Positions 32,861 through 42,245 of a stretch of 64,000 nt of DNA are shown here, piece by piece. Made by a program: the position numbers and the translations under genes. The DNA is from an uncultured Bacteroidales bacterium (GTDB taxonomy: Bacteria > Bacteroidota > Bacteroidia > Bacteroidales > FEN-979): NCBI GenBank assembly GCA_903837605.1, contig CAILVF010000047.1:62001-126000 (forward strand), in the 5' to 3' direction. Each line of letters opens with the position of its first letter. Within the stretch, counting starts at the first letter, position 1. The notes under the pieces are model-generated. The model searched no databases, was not told the origin of the DNA, and saw only the letters and a program-made list of their open reading frames with translations.

Positions 32861-33535
32861 TTAATTGCCGAGCCTGGTCTGTGCCTCGCGAATGACCTCC
32901 CTGAATTTCCTCAGGATACGGTCCCATTCTTTGAAAAGTTCATCGCTTTTTACGCTCACCTGGCTTGCATTGGCCACTTCGCTTACCAGTTTGATCTTAT
33001 AGGCAAGGGGATCGGTGGAAGCCAGCTTGACAATGATCCTTGTACGTATGGTCTTCTGCTTGAATGTTTGAACTACCCATGCGGTACGCAGATACCCTGT
33101 GTTTTTATCGGTGACTTCAATCACATCGAAGTAGGTGGTGATGATCTGGCTCAGGAGTTTCCATGCATCATCTTCTTTTTTTGTTGTTTTGATCTCGATG
33201 TCGACATTGGCGACGTCGGTGGCCTCTGATGCGTCATAAGCATCATCTTTCTCCATCTGGTAAAAATATGTTTTGGGAGGGGCGCTGTAATCGGGCTTAT
33301 TGCAAAATTCTATAAGGCCGATGAGATAACCCATTTTTTCAACTTTGACGTTTACACAGGCATATGAAGGAATAGTAATTTCAAGCTGGCCTGATCCCAT
33401 AAGTTTTCCGTCGACAAAGATCTTTGCATCGGGTTCGGAAACCGTGAAGCGGACGAGTTTTTTCCCGGCTGTGGCCGTAAGGCTTAAAACTATTACTGCT
33501 AGCACCAGCAAACTGCTTCTAAATATGGCTTTCAT
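32861..33535 (-). CDS. Exported protein with PEGA-like N-terminal domain
   Basis: A 224-residue protein. A signal peptide (LLVLAVIVLSLTATAG) is followed by a small beta domain, KLVRFTVSEPDAKIFVDGKLMGSG, that looks like a PEGA surface-protein repeat, with a single Cys pair in YACVNVKVEKMGY...CNKPDY. The C-terminal half is alpha/beta (DDAWKLLSQIITTYFDVIEV...RTRIIVKLASTDPLAYKIKLVSEV). I do not recognise the full-length family. It lies between pyrK and the DUF5606 gene on the same strand, without overlap. Confidence 0.7.
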   Translation of the reverse strand: MKAIFRSSLLVLAVIVLSLTATAGKKLVRFTVSEPDAKIFVDGKLMGSGQLEITIPSYACVNVKVEKMGYLIGLIEFCNKPDYSAPPKTYFYQMEKDDAYDASEATDVANVDIEIKTTKKEDDAWKLLSQIITTYFDVIEVTDKNTGYLRTAWVVQTFKQKTIRTRIIVKLASTDPLAYKIKLVSEVANASQVSVKSDELFKEWDRILRKFREVIREAQTRLGN

Positions 33536-33568
33536 AGAAATTGTTTTTCAATATCCAATATTACAAAA

Positions 33569-34096
33569 TTATTCGGTCTTTTTTTTCTTTGGTGCTTTTT
33601 TTTCAGGTTTTGCCGCTGTTGCAGTTTCCTCTGTTTTCACCTCAGAAACTTCCTCAGCTTTCACTTCGGCCGGTTCAGTATTTGCTTCTCCTGCTTTTTC
33701 TTCTTCAGGCTCCGTGAAATCAAGCAGGTTCTGGGCTTGCAGGGTATTGTACCAGCTCACCATCTTGCGGATGTCCGACACATAAACCCTTTCCTCGTCA
33801 AAATCGGGAATCATCTCCTTGAAGAATTTAAGCAGGGCTGCATTATCTGCTTTCGGGTCGATGCCTGCCTTACCTTCCAGCTTCTCATTAAACGCCTTGA
33901 ACACCTCTTTCAATTGACGGTCCTCGCCAGTTGTAAAAACACTTATCTCCTCCAGGGAGCTCATTTTTTCATGGCCGAAAGCCGGTATCCGCTTCTGGTC
34001 GGCAAGAGACTCAACGATCACCGCATTCTTGCCCTGGGAAACGACTTTAAACAAACCGCTTTTACCTGAGATAGATACAATTTTAGTGAGATCCAT
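33569..34096 (-). CDS. DUF5606 family protein
   Basis: A 175-residue cytoplasmic protein: MDLTKIVSISGKSGLFKVVSQGKN, then KRIPAFGHEKMSSLEEISVF and FKEMIPDFDEERVYVSDIRKMVSWYNTLQ match the Bacteroidota-specific DUF5606 family (about 130 residues). The C-terminal 45 residues are a low-complexity charged tail (EEEKAGEANTEPAEVKAEE, ending KKAPKKKKTE). The family has no established function. The tail is longer than expected and may mediate contact with nucleic acid or ribosome. Confidence 0.88.
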   Translation of the reverse strand: MDLTKIVSISGKSGLFKVVSQGKNAVIVESLADQKRIPAFGHEKMSSLEEISVFTTGEDRQLKEVFKAFNEKLEGKAGIDPKADNAALLKFFKEMIPDFDEERVYVSDIRKMVSWYNTLQAQNLLDFTEPEEEKAGEANTEPAEVKAEEVSEVKTEETATAAKPEKKAPKKKKTE

Positions 34097-34132
34097 AAAG
34101 TATTATTTTGTGCAAATATACGAAAAGCCAGC

Positions 34133-35002
34133 TTAAATTATCCTGTAGTTTTTGTATTCCCCTATGCGCCAGTCAACAAGGTCTTCGATTGTTTGCAATA
34201 CTTTCTGAACCGGAGGCAGTTTGTTTTTAACCGGATCGGGCCTGAATTCCCATTTGCCGGATGAGATCCTTTTTTTGATTACTTCCGGATGGCTTCCTTC
34301 GAATTTCTTCAGGCCGCTGATGATGTTATAATCGAATTCACTTGCAGGCGGGATGTTGTTTTGGACCCATTCATCGTCATGCCAGTGTTTGTGGAAGGAT
34401 TCCTGCTTGGCCTGCTGTGAGCCCGGTGGTTTTACCCAGCCATAATGGTAAACCCAGGCATCCAGAAGTTTTACATTCAGCTTGCGGCCCTGGTTGCGGA
34501 ACCCCTGGGCATCCCTGTATGACCTTATTCCCTGACGTTTCCTTATTATCCTCACCTCGCGGCGGTACCAGTCACGTGAAGCCGCTACATAATCATATGA
34601 TCCGAAAAAATGCAGGTAATTAAAGAGAAGGCCTTCAACCCTGGCATTATCTTTCCATCTTTCCATCCCTTCCTGTATCGCGGAAAGGAAGTTTTCATGG
34701 ACAACCTCATCAGCCTGTATATAGAAAGCCCAGTCGGTATCGTCAGAAACGGCATCCAATGCCTTGTTTGTCTCAACTGCAAGTACGCTTCCGCCCTCCC
34801 TGAGATTGTCGTCCCAAACGCTGTCGATTATGCGGATCTTTGACGGTTCTATTGAAGCGATAAGTTCCCTGGTTGCATCATCAGAATTACCTGCTGCCAC
34901 AATAAATTCGTCGCAAACGGGCAGAATGGAACGGATTGCCTCTGCAACGGGGTAGTCGAACTTGATGGCATTCCTTACAAAGGTGAATCCGCTGACCTTC
35001 AT
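34133..35002 (-). CDS. Glycosyltransferase family 2 protein
   Basis: A 289-residue GT-A type enzyme. MKVSGFTFVRNAIKFDYPVAEAIRSIL and VCDEFIVAAGNSDDATREL are the standard nucleotide-sugar N-terminus. The metal-binding site, usually DxD, appears as FYIQADEVVHE. It lacks membrane helices, so a cytoplasmic enzyme acting on a membrane acceptor is likely. The gene starts one base after the purB stop on the same strand and is probably co-transcribed with it. The acceptor is unknown. Confidence 0.9.
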   Translation of the reverse strand: MKVSGFTFVRNAIKFDYPVAEAIRSILPVCDEFIVAAGNSDDATRELIASIEPSKIRIIDSVWDDNLREGGSVLAVETNKALDAVSDDTDWAFYIQADEVVHENFLSAIQEGMERWKDNARVEGLLFNYLHFFGSYDYVAASRDWYRREVRIIRKRQGIRSYRDAQGFRNQGRKLNVKLLDAWVYHYGWVKPPGSQQAKQESFHKHWHDDEWVQNNIPPASEFDYNIISGLKKFEGSHPEVIKKRISSGKWEFRPDPVKNKLPPVQKVLQTIEDLVDWRIGEYKNYRII

Positions 35003-35003
35003 C

Positions 35004-36353
35004 TCAGAAAGATATAATCCCGGTATAGTTCCCCGGGCTGATCTTTTTCAGTTCGTTTTTTACCTTTTTGCTTACAGAAAGGCCGTCGATAAATTCATGA
35101 AGCACGGCCTGGGTCACCTGCCGGTTTCCCCTGGTAAGGTCTTTAAGAGCTTCGTAAGGATTGGGATATTTTTCACGCCTGAGTATGGTCTGTATTGCTT
35201 CGGAAACCACGGCCCAGTTGTTATTGAGGTCGATCTGCAGCTTGGCCTCGTTAAGGATCAGCTTGTCGAGGCCTTTAAGCAGGGATTTAAACCCGATGAC
35301 CGAGTGCGCAAAAGGCATCCCGATATTCCTGATCACGGTGGAATCGGTAAGGTCCCTCTGGAGACGGCTTATGGGAAGCTTCGCCGACAGGTATTCATAT
35401 AATGTATTGGCAATGCCCAGGTTACCTTCGGAGTTTTCGAAATCTATGGGATTTACCTTATGCGGCATAGTTGATGAACCTGTTTCACCCTTCTTGACTT
35501 TTTGCCTGAAATATTCCATGGAGATATACGCCCAGATATCCCGGTCAAGATCAATTAGTATTGTATTGATCCGTTTCAGATTGTCGAAAAGAGCAGCCAG
35601 GTTATCGTAATGCTCGATCTGGGTTGTTGTTTTCTGCCTACTGAGGCCAAATGATTTTTCCAGGAAATTATCGGCAAAATCGTTCCAGTCTATATCAGGG
35701 TAGGCAGCATGATGGGCGTTAAAATTCCCGGTTGCCCCGCCAAATTTACCTTCAAACCTGAGCGACCCCAGCATGGCAATCTGCACCCCGAGCCTTTCGG
35801 TAAAAACAAAAAGTTCTTTTCCAACAGTAGTCGGAGAGGCCGGTTGTCCATGAGTATGGGCCATCATTGCAACGTCTTTCCACTCCTGGGATCGGGCGTA
35901 AAGTATGTTAAAAACCTCTTCCAGCAATGGCAGGTAAACTTCAACAAATGCATCCCTGGTGGCCATGGGAAACGCTGTGTTGTTCACATCCTGGGAAGTA
36001 AGCCCGAAGTGGACGAATTCAGAATATTCCGATAGCCCCAGCTCCCTGAATTTCTCTTTAAGAAAATACTCTATAGCTTTCACATCATGGTTAGTCTCCT
36101 TTTCAATGTCCTTGACACGAACAACGTCGGTATTGCTGAACCGGGCGCCGATGCGTCTCAGTTTGGGAAAGGCTTTCCTGTCAATGCTTTTCAGCTCCGG
36201 CAAAGGAAGTTTGCAGAGGGCAATAAAGTATTCGATCTCGACGATGACACGGTACTGGATTATGGCCGCCTCTGAAAAATATGACGCCAGTTTTTCGGTT
36301 ATTTTCCTGTATCTTCCGTCAACAGGTGATATTGCAAAAAGTGATGAGTCCAT
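35004..36353 (-). CDS. purB: Adenylosuccinate lyase
   Basis: A 449-residue enzyme that splits adenylosuccinate (and SAICAR) in purine synthesis. Motifs: AISPVDGRYR at the N-terminus, HFGLTSQDVNNTA, MAHTHGQPASPTTVGKEL, and the signature loop GSSTMPHKVNPIDFEN with the mobile Ser. The start at 36353 (MDSSLFAISPVDGRY) is chosen because upstream frames to 36392 are not conserved-looking. It is the E. coli-like form. A near-consensus -7 box in CAAATTACTTG (36389-36399) is not exact. Followed at once by the GT2 gene. Confidence 0.95.
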   Translation of the reverse strand: MDSSLFAISPVDGRYRKITEKLASYFSEAAIIQYRVIVEIEYFIALCKLPLPELKSIDRKAFPKLRRIGARFSNTDVVRVKDIEKETNHDVKAIEYFLKEKFRELGLSEYSEFVHFGLTSQDVNNTAFPMATRDAFVEVYLPLLEEVFNILYARSQEWKDVAMMAHTHGQPASPTTVGKELFVFTERLGVQIAMLGSLRFEGKFGGATGNFNAHHAAYPDIDWNDFADNFLEKSFGLSRQKTTTQIEHYDNLAALFDNLKRINTILIDLDRDIWAYISMEYFRQKVKKGETGSSTMPHKVNPIDFENSEGNLGIANTLYEYLSAKLPISRLQRDLTDSTVIRNIGMPFAHSVIGFKSLLKGLDKLILNEAKLQIDLNNNWAVVSEAIQTILRREKYPNPYEALKDLTRGNRQVTQAVLHEFIDGLSVSKKVKNELKKISPGNYTGIISF

Positions 36354-36437
36354 GATAAATGAATTCAGTTTATTTATCATACGAAAATACAAATTACTTG
36401 AACAGAAAAGATAATCTTACAGGCTATCCCTTAACAA

Positions 36438-37286
36438 TTACTTTGCCGGGATAATGAGTTTGGCGAAAGAATTGGAGTAGGCCGTGAAAAATCCTACCCC
36501 GCCGCCGCTGATGTTGCCTTCCACGTTGGCGGGAGGTCCCGAGAAAAATGGGATCTGGTAACCGGCCTGCTGTACCTCCTGGATGAAATCATAGTATTCC
36601 CTGGTGATGCCGCTCATCTGAACGATCAGGGTGTCGCCCGGATGAAGGGTTTCCCATGGATGGCCGTTGTTGATGTAAAAGGCTGTAAGCCCCTTGATAT
36701 AGCTTCCGTTGAAATACTTGTCATCGGAGGTTGACCATTTCTGGATAGAGTCAGTCATCAGCACTCCGTTACGGTAATATTTAAGAAGGTAAAAGTTTAT
36801 TTCATCGCCGGGTTCCTGTGCATATATCTTGACCAGCCAGTGCCCGTTCTTCCCAAGGTCAGGATTAAACTCGGCCTTGATGGAATCAAGCCGGGCAACT
36901 TTCATGATCTTGCATGCAGAAGAGTATTCGGCACTGTTACCTATGACTTCGGGTAGTTTGATATCCAGGCCGTATGTTTTACCAATCACGCCCCTGAAAT
37001 TTTTTGGCAGGGTGTAAATTCCCGGATTGTCGGGCAGTTCTTCCACAAGTGTATCGAGGAATGAGCCATCGCTTATAGTAACCATTGCATGGCTTATCAT
37101 AGGAGGCGGCTGGTTGTAAAAATAGCTTGCCGATTTGCTGAGGCTGACACTCTGCTGCATACTGTCGTTAGTAATGCCGCCATCAACCACCAGGCGGATA
37201 TAGGAATTGTCCAGGTTCACATTGATCCTCTCGGTACATCCGGCGATCAATAAAAGGATGAGCAGGCTGAAGAGGAGCTTATTCAT
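36438..37286 (-). CDS. DUF4249 family lipoprotein
   Basis: A 282-residue lipoprotein (LLILLLIAGC, Cys at residue 17). Residues 25-150 form a beta-sandwich starting YIRLVVDGGITNDSMQQSVSLSKS with VTISDGSFLDTLVEELPDNPGIYTL, which is the DUF4249 pattern. DUF4249 proteins accompany TonB-dependent receptors in Bacteroidota, and here the receptor gene is directly upstream (8-bp overlap). The pair probably imports an unknown ligand. The C-terminal part includes NVEGNISGGGVGFFTAYS. Confidence 0.9.
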   Translation of the reverse strand: MNKLLFSLLILLLIAGCTERINVNLDNSYIRLVVDGGITNDSMQQSVSLSKSASYFYNQPPPMISHAMVTISDGSFLDTLVEELPDNPGIYTLPKNFRGVIGKTYGLDIKLPEVIGNSAEYSSACKIMKVARLDSIKAEFNPDLGKNGHWLVKIYAQEPGDEINFYLLKYYRNGVLMTDSIQKWSTSDDKYFNGSYIKGLTAFYINNGHPWETLHPGDTLIVQMSGITREYYDFIQEVQQAGYQIPFFSGPPANVEGNISGGGVGFFTAYSNSFAKLIIPAK

Positions 37287-39627
37287 GTTTGAAGTGAAAA
37301 TTAAATGTTACTGAAGGGATAATGCCGAAAAGGTAGATTTTCTCGGCGTAGGTGACATTCGGATCGACATTGTCCTGTACAAAATTGACAGACCAGGTGT
37401 TGTGGCGGTTATATGCATTGTAAACCGAGAAATTCAGGTCCCACGAAAACCTTCTGTTGGGCTTTTGCTTTGACGAAAAGGTCACAGCCACGTCAAGACG
37501 GTGGTAATCCTGGTAGCGGTATGCATTTCGTTCGGAATATATGGGGATAACCTTGCCTGCGACGGTAGCCCTTCCGGTTGGAAAAGTCACCGGCGCCCCG
37601 GTTGCATAAACCCAGTTGGCGCTTATGCTCCAGCGTTTCGACACCTGGAAATTAAGCACAACACTGATATTGTTTGGTTTGTCATAGGGGGCGGGATAAG
37701 GGTTCTCCTGAATTTCCGGGATCATGCGGAATGACCTGGAGTAAGTATAACTGACCCATCCGCTGACTATCTTTTCGTTGAGCCTTACGAGAAATTCAAC
37801 GCCATATGAATATCCCCGGCCGGTTCTTACCTGGCCTTCAAGCGTGTCAACCAGCAGCAGCTGGGCGAAGTTTTTGAAATCTATTACATTCTGCATCCAT
37901 TTGTAGTAAACTTCGACGGATGTCTCTATAGTGTTATGACGGAAATTCCTGAAATAACCAAGGGCAACCTGGTCGCCTATCTGGGGCTTTATATTCGGGC
38001 TGGCAGGGAACCATATGTCCAGAGGGGTGCCTGCCGATGAATTCTGGGCAAGCTGGAGATACTGGTAGGTGCGCGCATAGCTTGCTTTTACCGAAGACTT
38101 CCCGTTGAAATCATACATCAACCCCAGCCTGGGCTCGATGCCCCCATAGGTATTGTAAACAGTCCCGGCTTTGTATACCGTGGAATCAATAGCGACATGG
38201 TTGGTTGTGTAATGAAAAACGGTTCCCGGTCCAATATTCTGGAACAGTGAAAGCCTGAGCCCGTAGGTTGCAACAAGATGGGGTCCTATCTTTTGTTCAT
38301 TCGTGGCATAAAGGCCCGATTCAATGGAATAATTCTTCGGGACCTGGATGCTGCTGAATACCGTTTCGCTGCCAATACCGGTTGCCGTCCCCGGGTTGAT
38401 CATGTGGTAGGTCACTGCACCCCCGAAACGCAGGGAGTTTTTGGGATTGATATACCATGAAAAATCGCCCTTTATTCCTAAGTCCCTGAGGTTGGCATTC
38501 CACTCAAATGAGTTTGAATTCCCATCGGGAGTCCCGAGCAGATAACGGTAGTCGCTATAGACGCTGGTAAGGTTGAAAAAAAGTTTTTTCGAAAAAACAT
38601 GGTTCCAGCGGAATGTCCCGGTACCATTGCCCCATCTCATTTTTGAAAACTGGTTGCTGAAAACATCCCTCCCGAAGTAACCCGATAAATAGACGGTATT
38701 GTTTTCGTTTATAACATAATTTATCTTGGCATTCAGGTCGTAAAAATACAGATGGTTATTCTGTAAGGCTTTATTGGAGGAAAGCGGAAGAAAAAGATCG
38801 GCATAGGTGCGTCTCCCCGAAACAATAAATGAACACCTTTCTTTTTTTATCGGGCCCTCTATGGTAATCCTGCTGGAAATGATACCAATACCCCCGTTGA
38901 CCTCATATCCTTTTGAGTTTCCTTCGTCCATCCTGACATCAAGAACTGATGCAAGCCTGCCTCCGTAATTCGCGGGTATGTCACCCTTGTATAATTTGAC
39001 ATCCTTGACCGCATCATTATTGAACACCGAGAAAAACCCCATGAGATGGGATGCATTGTATACCGTGGCTTCATCAAGCAGGATGAGGTTCTGGTCAGGC
39101 GCTCCCCCGCGCACGCTGTACCCGCTGGATCCTTCACTAACGCTCTGGACCCCCGGAAGCAGCTGGATAGCCTTGATCACATCCACTTCACCCATAAGTG
39201 CCGGGATCTTCTGGATAGTATGAATATCCATCTTGAACACACTCATCTGGGGCTTGACCACGTTCTGGTCATTCCTGTCGCTCCTGACAACCACTTCCTG
39301 CAGTTCCTTCTGCTCCGTGGCAAGTTCCATTTTCAGGCTGATATCCTTATCAAGGGTGATCTCCAGGGTAGCTGGGGTATATCCTATAAATGAAAAGACA
39401 ATGTTGTAGGCTCCTTCAGGTAAAGTCAGCGAAAACCTTCCGTACTGGTCGGTAGTGGTTCCCGTTTTCATTTCTTTAACGAATACAGTTGCACCAACGA
39501 GTGATTCCCCATCGCTTTTATCAGTGACCTTGCCCGAAATAGTATGTTTTTTAACGTTTTCGGGCAGGGCATAAGCTCCCACCGATATCAGCAATAATAA
39601 GAAAAAACAATAGTGAAAATACTTCAT
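37279..39627 (-). CDS. TonB-dependent receptor with CarboxypepD-like N-terminal domain
   Basis: A 782-residue outer-membrane receptor. Signal MKYFHYCFFLLLLISVGAYA; residues 28-108 form a beta-sandwich regulatory domain (HTISGKVTDKSDGESLVGATVFV, then YNIVFSFIGYTPATLEI). The plug follows (VDVIKAIQLLPGVQSVSEGSSGYSVRGGAPDQNLILLDEA), then a beta-barrel ending in PSVTFNFHFKHE. There is no N-terminal secretin/TonB-signalling domain. Paired with the DUF4249 lipoprotein. The ligand is unknown; no SusD is present. Confidence 0.93.
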   Translation of the reverse strand: MKYFHYCFFLLLLISVGAYALPENVKKHTISGKVTDKSDGESLVGATVFVKEMKTGTTTDQYGRFSLTLPEGAYNIVFSFIGYTPATLEITLDKDISLKMELATEQKELQEVVVRSDRNDQNVVKPQMSVFKMDIHTIQKIPALMGEVDVIKAIQLLPGVQSVSEGSSGYSVRGGAPDQNLILLDEATVYNASHLMGFFSVFNNDAVKDVKLYKGDIPANYGGRLASVLDVRMDEGNSKGYEVNGGIGIISSRITIEGPIKKERCSFIVSGRRTYADLFLPLSSNKALQNNHLYFYDLNAKINYVINENNTVYLSGYFGRDVFSNQFSKMRWGNGTGTFRWNHVFSKKLFFNLTSVYSDYRYLLGTPDGNSNSFEWNANLRDLGIKGDFSWYINPKNSLRFGGAVTYHMINPGTATGIGSETVFSSIQVPKNYSIESGLYATNEQKIGPHLVATYGLRLSLFQNIGPGTVFHYTTNHVAIDSTVYKAGTVYNTYGGIEPRLGLMYDFNGKSSVKASYARTYQYLQLAQNSSAGTPLDIWFPASPNIKPQIGDQVALGYFRNFRHNTIETSVEVYYKWMQNVIDFKNFAQLLLVDTLEGQVRTGRGYSYGVEFLVRLNEKIVSGWVSYTYSRSFRMIPEIQENPYPAPYDKPNNISVVLNFQVSKRWSISANWVYATGAPVTFPTGRATVAGKVIPIYSERNAYRYQDYHRLDVAVTFSSKQKPNRRFSWDLNFSVYNAYNRHNTWSVNFVQDNVDPNVTYAEKIYLFGIIPSVTFNFHFKHE

Positions 39628-39641
39628 CAGGCGCCGGGAAA

Positions 39642-40220
39642 TTAATGTCTAATAACGCTGAATTCCCCGTTTTCGTATAGCTTGATTATGCGGGAAGGTT
39701 TCATGGAGGAAATGATGTCGTGATATATGCCCACCGTATAATCAACCTGTTCAAGGATAGCAGGGTTTATATCAGCGAAATTCAGGGGATTTGATGCTCC
39801 TGATAAATTCGCCGAAGTGGAAACGATGGGCTTGCCGAATTGCCTGATCATCTCCCTGCAAAACTCATGATCGGCAATTCGTATTGCCACGGAGCCGTCT
39901 TCGGCAAGCACATTCGGGGCCAGGTTCCTGCCCCTGGGGTAAATAATGGTAAGAGGGGAAGTGATATTCTTTAAAAGGTCCCAGGTGATCAAAGGTACAG
40001 ATTCCACGTAGAGCGGAAGTTTATTCGGACTGTCGAGAAGGAGGATCAGGCTTTTGCTGCTCATGCGTTTTTTGATCCTGTATATTTTACGCACAGCATC
40101 TTCCCTTGTTGCATCGCAGCCAATACCCCAGATTGTATCGGTGGGATATAGTATGGACCCTCCTGAGTTCAAAGTACCCAGGCAAGACATCAATTCCTGT
40201 TTAAATGCTTGGTCGTGCAA
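39642..40220 (-). CDS. tsaC: L-threonylcarbamoyladenylate synthase
   Basis: A 192-residue YrdC/Sua5 domain enzyme making the threonylcarbamoyl-AMP precursor of t6A in tRNAs. Motifs: GGSILYPTDTIWGIGCDATRED, KIYRIKKRMSSKSLILLLDS (the KR-x-SK segment) and STSANLSGASNP. It is the short TsaC form, without the Sua5 C-terminal domain. The start codon is a TTG at 40220, since no ATG is available upstream before the promoter box (TAATTTTG, 40243-40250 on the minus strand). The TonB receptor starts 14 bp downstream. Confidence 0.93.
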   Translation of the reverse strand: MHDQAFKQELMSCLGTLNSGGSILYPTDTIWGIGCDATREDAVRKIYRIKKRMSSKSLILLLDSPNKLPLYVESVPLITWDLLKNITSPLTIIYPRGRNLAPNVLAEDGSVAIRIADHEFCREMIRQFGKPIVSTSANLSGASNPLNFADINPAILEQVDYTVGIYHDIISSMKPSRIIKLYENGEFSVIRH

Positions 40221-40242
40221 TTTGAATGTATCTAACAGACAG

Positions 40243-40250
40243 CAAAATTA
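40243..40250 (-). promoter_or_regulatory. -7 promoter element of tsaC
   Basis: TAATTTTG on the minus strand matches TAnnTTTG, about 22 nt upstream of the TTG start at 40220. Confidence 0.45.
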
Positions 40251-40269
40251 CCGATAAATTCGGAACAAA

Positions 40270-41271
40270 TTAAAGCGGTGATGGAAATTGATCGGGCCTG
40301 ATGCTGTTGGCACACTCGAAATGCTGAAGCGGGCATTCTTTTCTTCCATGCAATCCGCATGGCCGGCACTTAAGATCCTTGCTGGCCTGGATGATCCAAT
40401 GTTGTTCAGAAAGAGGTCCGAAGCCGAAACCGGGGATGGTGCTGCAATAGACTACTGCAACTGCAGCATTTACAGCCGATGTAAGGTGCATGGGCGCCGA
40501 GTCGTTGGTGTAATTCATCAGGGCATCTTTCATCAGCGCTGCAGATTCAAGCAGGCTGAGACTGCCGGCAAGGATCTTTATTGCTTCATTACCTGATGAA
40601 CTCCTGATTTCTTCACATAGTATGATATCCGAAACTGATCCAAGGAGGTAGATCATGAGCCCGGGCTGCAGTGTTTGAATCAGTTCAACCCATTTCGCGG
40701 CAGGGTATTGTTTCGTATACCACAACGAAGCCGGTGAAACAGTCACATAAGGCCGGGTTTTATAAGGCAGAACCTTTGCCACATCGGCGGGGGAGGGGTA
40801 GAGCTTCGGCCTGGGAACACTGCCGAATTCCAGGGCCCTTTGCCCTGCCGGAGTGACAGACCTGATGAGGGAGATATTCCGTTCAACTTCGTGAACCCCT
40901 TTTCCTATGAGATGCGGGACGCGTTTCGAAAAAAGAAATGAAAAGGGATTTTTCCTGAAACCTATGGTATCCTGTGCCCCTGAAAATGCCGAAAGCAATC
41001 CTGTAAGGGCAAACCGCTGTATGTTAACCACCAGGTCATATTTTGATTTCCTCACATCCTTCAGGATCCTGAGAAAATCCCTGTATTTTTCAGATTTGTC
41101 CCACACAATGAGGCGACGGATGTAAGGATGCCCCTTAAATAAACCCTCCATCCCCTTTTTTACCATTAAATCTATTTCTGCGGATGGGTATGCGTGATGT
41201 AAACCTTCGTTTACCGGGGTTGCAAGGATTACATCACCTATGGAGGCGGTCTGGATAATTAGTATTTTCAA
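40270..41271 (-). CDS. Glycosyltransferase family 9 (heptosyltransferase-like)
   Basis: A 333-residue GT-B enzyme. The N-terminus KILIIQTASIGDVILATPVNEGL is typical of GT9 (ADP-heptose:LPS transferases). Other markers are YVTVSPASLWYTKQYP and the donor site (LMNYTNDSAPMHLTSAVNAAVAVVYC). It probably adds a sugar to lipopolysaccharide core. I choose a TTG start at 41271, preceded by AGGGGAGC; the frame stays open to 41319, but those 16 residues are encoded by repeat tract E. No overlap with tsaC downstream. Confidence 0.88.
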   Translation of the reverse strand: MKILIIQTASIGDVILATPVNEGLHHAYPSAEIDLMVKKGMEGLFKGHPYIRRLIVWDKSEKYRDFLRILKDVRKSKYDLVVNIQRFALTGLLSAFSGAQDTIGFRKNPFSFLFSKRVPHLIGKGVHEVERNISLIRSVTPAGQRALEFGSVPRPKLYPSPADVAKVLPYKTRPYVTVSPASLWYTKQYPAAKWVELIQTLQPGLMIYLLGSVSDIILCEEIRSSSGNEAIKILAGSLSLLESAALMKDALMNYTNDSAPMHLTSAVNAAVAVVYCSTIPGFGFGPLSEQHWIIQASKDLKCRPCGLHGRKECPLQHFECANSIRPDQFPSPL

Positions 41272-41290
41272 TTCGCTCCCCTTTTCTTGT

Positions 41291-41360
41291 TTAGTGACTG
41301 CTGACTGGTGACTGGTCACCAGTCACTAATCACTGTTCACTATTCACTGTTCACTCTTTC
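41291..41360. repeat. Short-period GTGACTG/CACTGTT tract (E) with an 11-bp-arm hairpin
   Basis: The tract has several 7-8-bp units: GTGACTG, CTGACTG, GTGACTG, then GTCACCAGTCAC, TAATCACTG and TTCACTATTCACTGTTCAC. An inverted repeat at 41302-41325 has arms TGACTGGTGAC/GTCACCAGTCA around TG. It lies between the dapD stop (41361) and the GT9 start, and creates a false in-frame N-terminal extension of the latter. Confidence 0.65.
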
Positions 41361-42179
41361 TCACGCGCTTACATTAAAATCCCTCAAAGCCTGGTTCAGG
41401 GAGGTTTTAAGGTCGGTCGACGCTTTGCGTTTCCCTATAACCAGGGCACAACTTACCTGGAATTTACCTGCAGGAAAAGTTTTTTCGAAACTTCCCGGGA
41501 TGACCACCGACCTTGGGGGAACCACACCCCTGTGCTCGACGGGCTTGCTCCCTGATACATCGATAATACGCGTTGATGAGGTGAGTACTACATTAGCCCC
41601 GAGAACGGCTTCTTTCCCAATCCGCACACCTTCAACAATAATACACCTCGACCCAATGAAACAACCATCCTCTATAATCACCGGGGCGGCTTGTACAGGC
41701 TCAAGGACCCCTCCCAGGCCGACTCCGCCGCTCAGATGGACGTTCTTGCCAACTTGTGCGCATGACCCTACCGTTGCCCAGGTATCAACCATGCTGCCGT
41801 GGTCAATATATGCACCAATATTTATATAGGAAGGCATGAGAACCACACCTTCGGCAATAAAAGAACCAAACCGGGCAACGGCATGGGGAACTACCCTTAT
41901 ACCCAGGGACTTGTATCCTTTTTTCAATGGGATCTTGTCATAGAATTCAAGCGGCCCGGCCTCGGTTACCGACATCTTTTGTATCGGGAAATACAGGATC
42001 ACCGCTTTTTTAACCCATTCGTTGATGATCCAGCCTTCAATCAGGGGCTCGGCTATGCGCACCGCTCCCTTGTCAAGAAGGCGGATCACCTCACGTATCG
42101 CTTTCTGGGTTTCGGGCCTGCTGAGGAGTTCCCGGTTCTCCCAGGCTGGTTCTATTAAAGAACGGAGCTGATCGTACAT
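41361..42179 (-). CDS. dapD: 2,3,4,5-tetrahydropyridine-2,6-dicarboxylate N-succinyltransferase
   Basis: A 272-residue left-handed beta-helix enzyme of the lysine/diaminopimelate pathway, using succinyl-CoA. The N-terminal helical part (YDQLRSLIEPAWENRELLSRPETQ) is followed by hexapeptide repeats: VLMPSYINIGAYIDHGSMVDTWATVGSCAQVGKNVHLSGGVGLGG and GVRIGKEAVLGANVVLTSSTRI. The motif VPPRSVVIPGSF marks the C-terminus. It diverges from ruvX; a -7 box is present at 42200-42207 on the minus strand. Confidence 0.96.
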   Translation of the reverse strand: MYDQLRSLIEPAWENRELLSRPETQKAIREVIRLLDKGAVRIAEPLIEGWIINEWVKKAVILYFPIQKMSVTEAGPLEFYDKIPLKKGYKSLGIRVVPHAVARFGSFIAEGVVLMPSYINIGAYIDHGSMVDTWATVGSCAQVGKNVHLSGGVGLGGVLEPVQAAPVIIEDGCFIGSRCIIVEGVRIGKEAVLGANVVLTSSTRIIDVSGSKPVEHRGVVPPRSVVIPGSFEKTFPAGKFQVSCALVIGKRKASTDLKTSLNQALRDFNVSA

Positions 42180-42199
42180 GTTAAGGCAATATTTGGGTT

Positions 42200-42207
42200 C
42201 AAATGTA
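42200..42207 (-). promoter_or_regulatory. -7 promoter element of dapD
   Basis: TACATTTG on the minus strand matches TAnnTTTG, giving a leader of about 15 nt before the ATG at 42179. It is part of a divergent promoter with ruvX. Confidence 0.5.
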
Positions 42208-42223
42208 CAAAATAAATAATTTG

Positions 42224-42231
42224 TACCTTTG
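42224..42231 (+). promoter_or_regulatory. -7 promoter element of ruvX
   Basis: TACCTTTG matches TAnnTTTG, 14 nt before the ATG at 42246. Confidence 0.5.
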
Positions 42232-42245
42232 CAACGGAGACAGAC

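Noticed and set aside
34342..35402. Plus-strand frames overlapping the GT2 and purB genes
   Set aside because: Antisense to well-defined genes and no family motifs.
41272..41319. N-terminal extension of the GT9 frame
   Set aside because: The residues come from the repeat tract; the family N-terminus starts at the TTG 41271 with an AGGGGAGC site in front.
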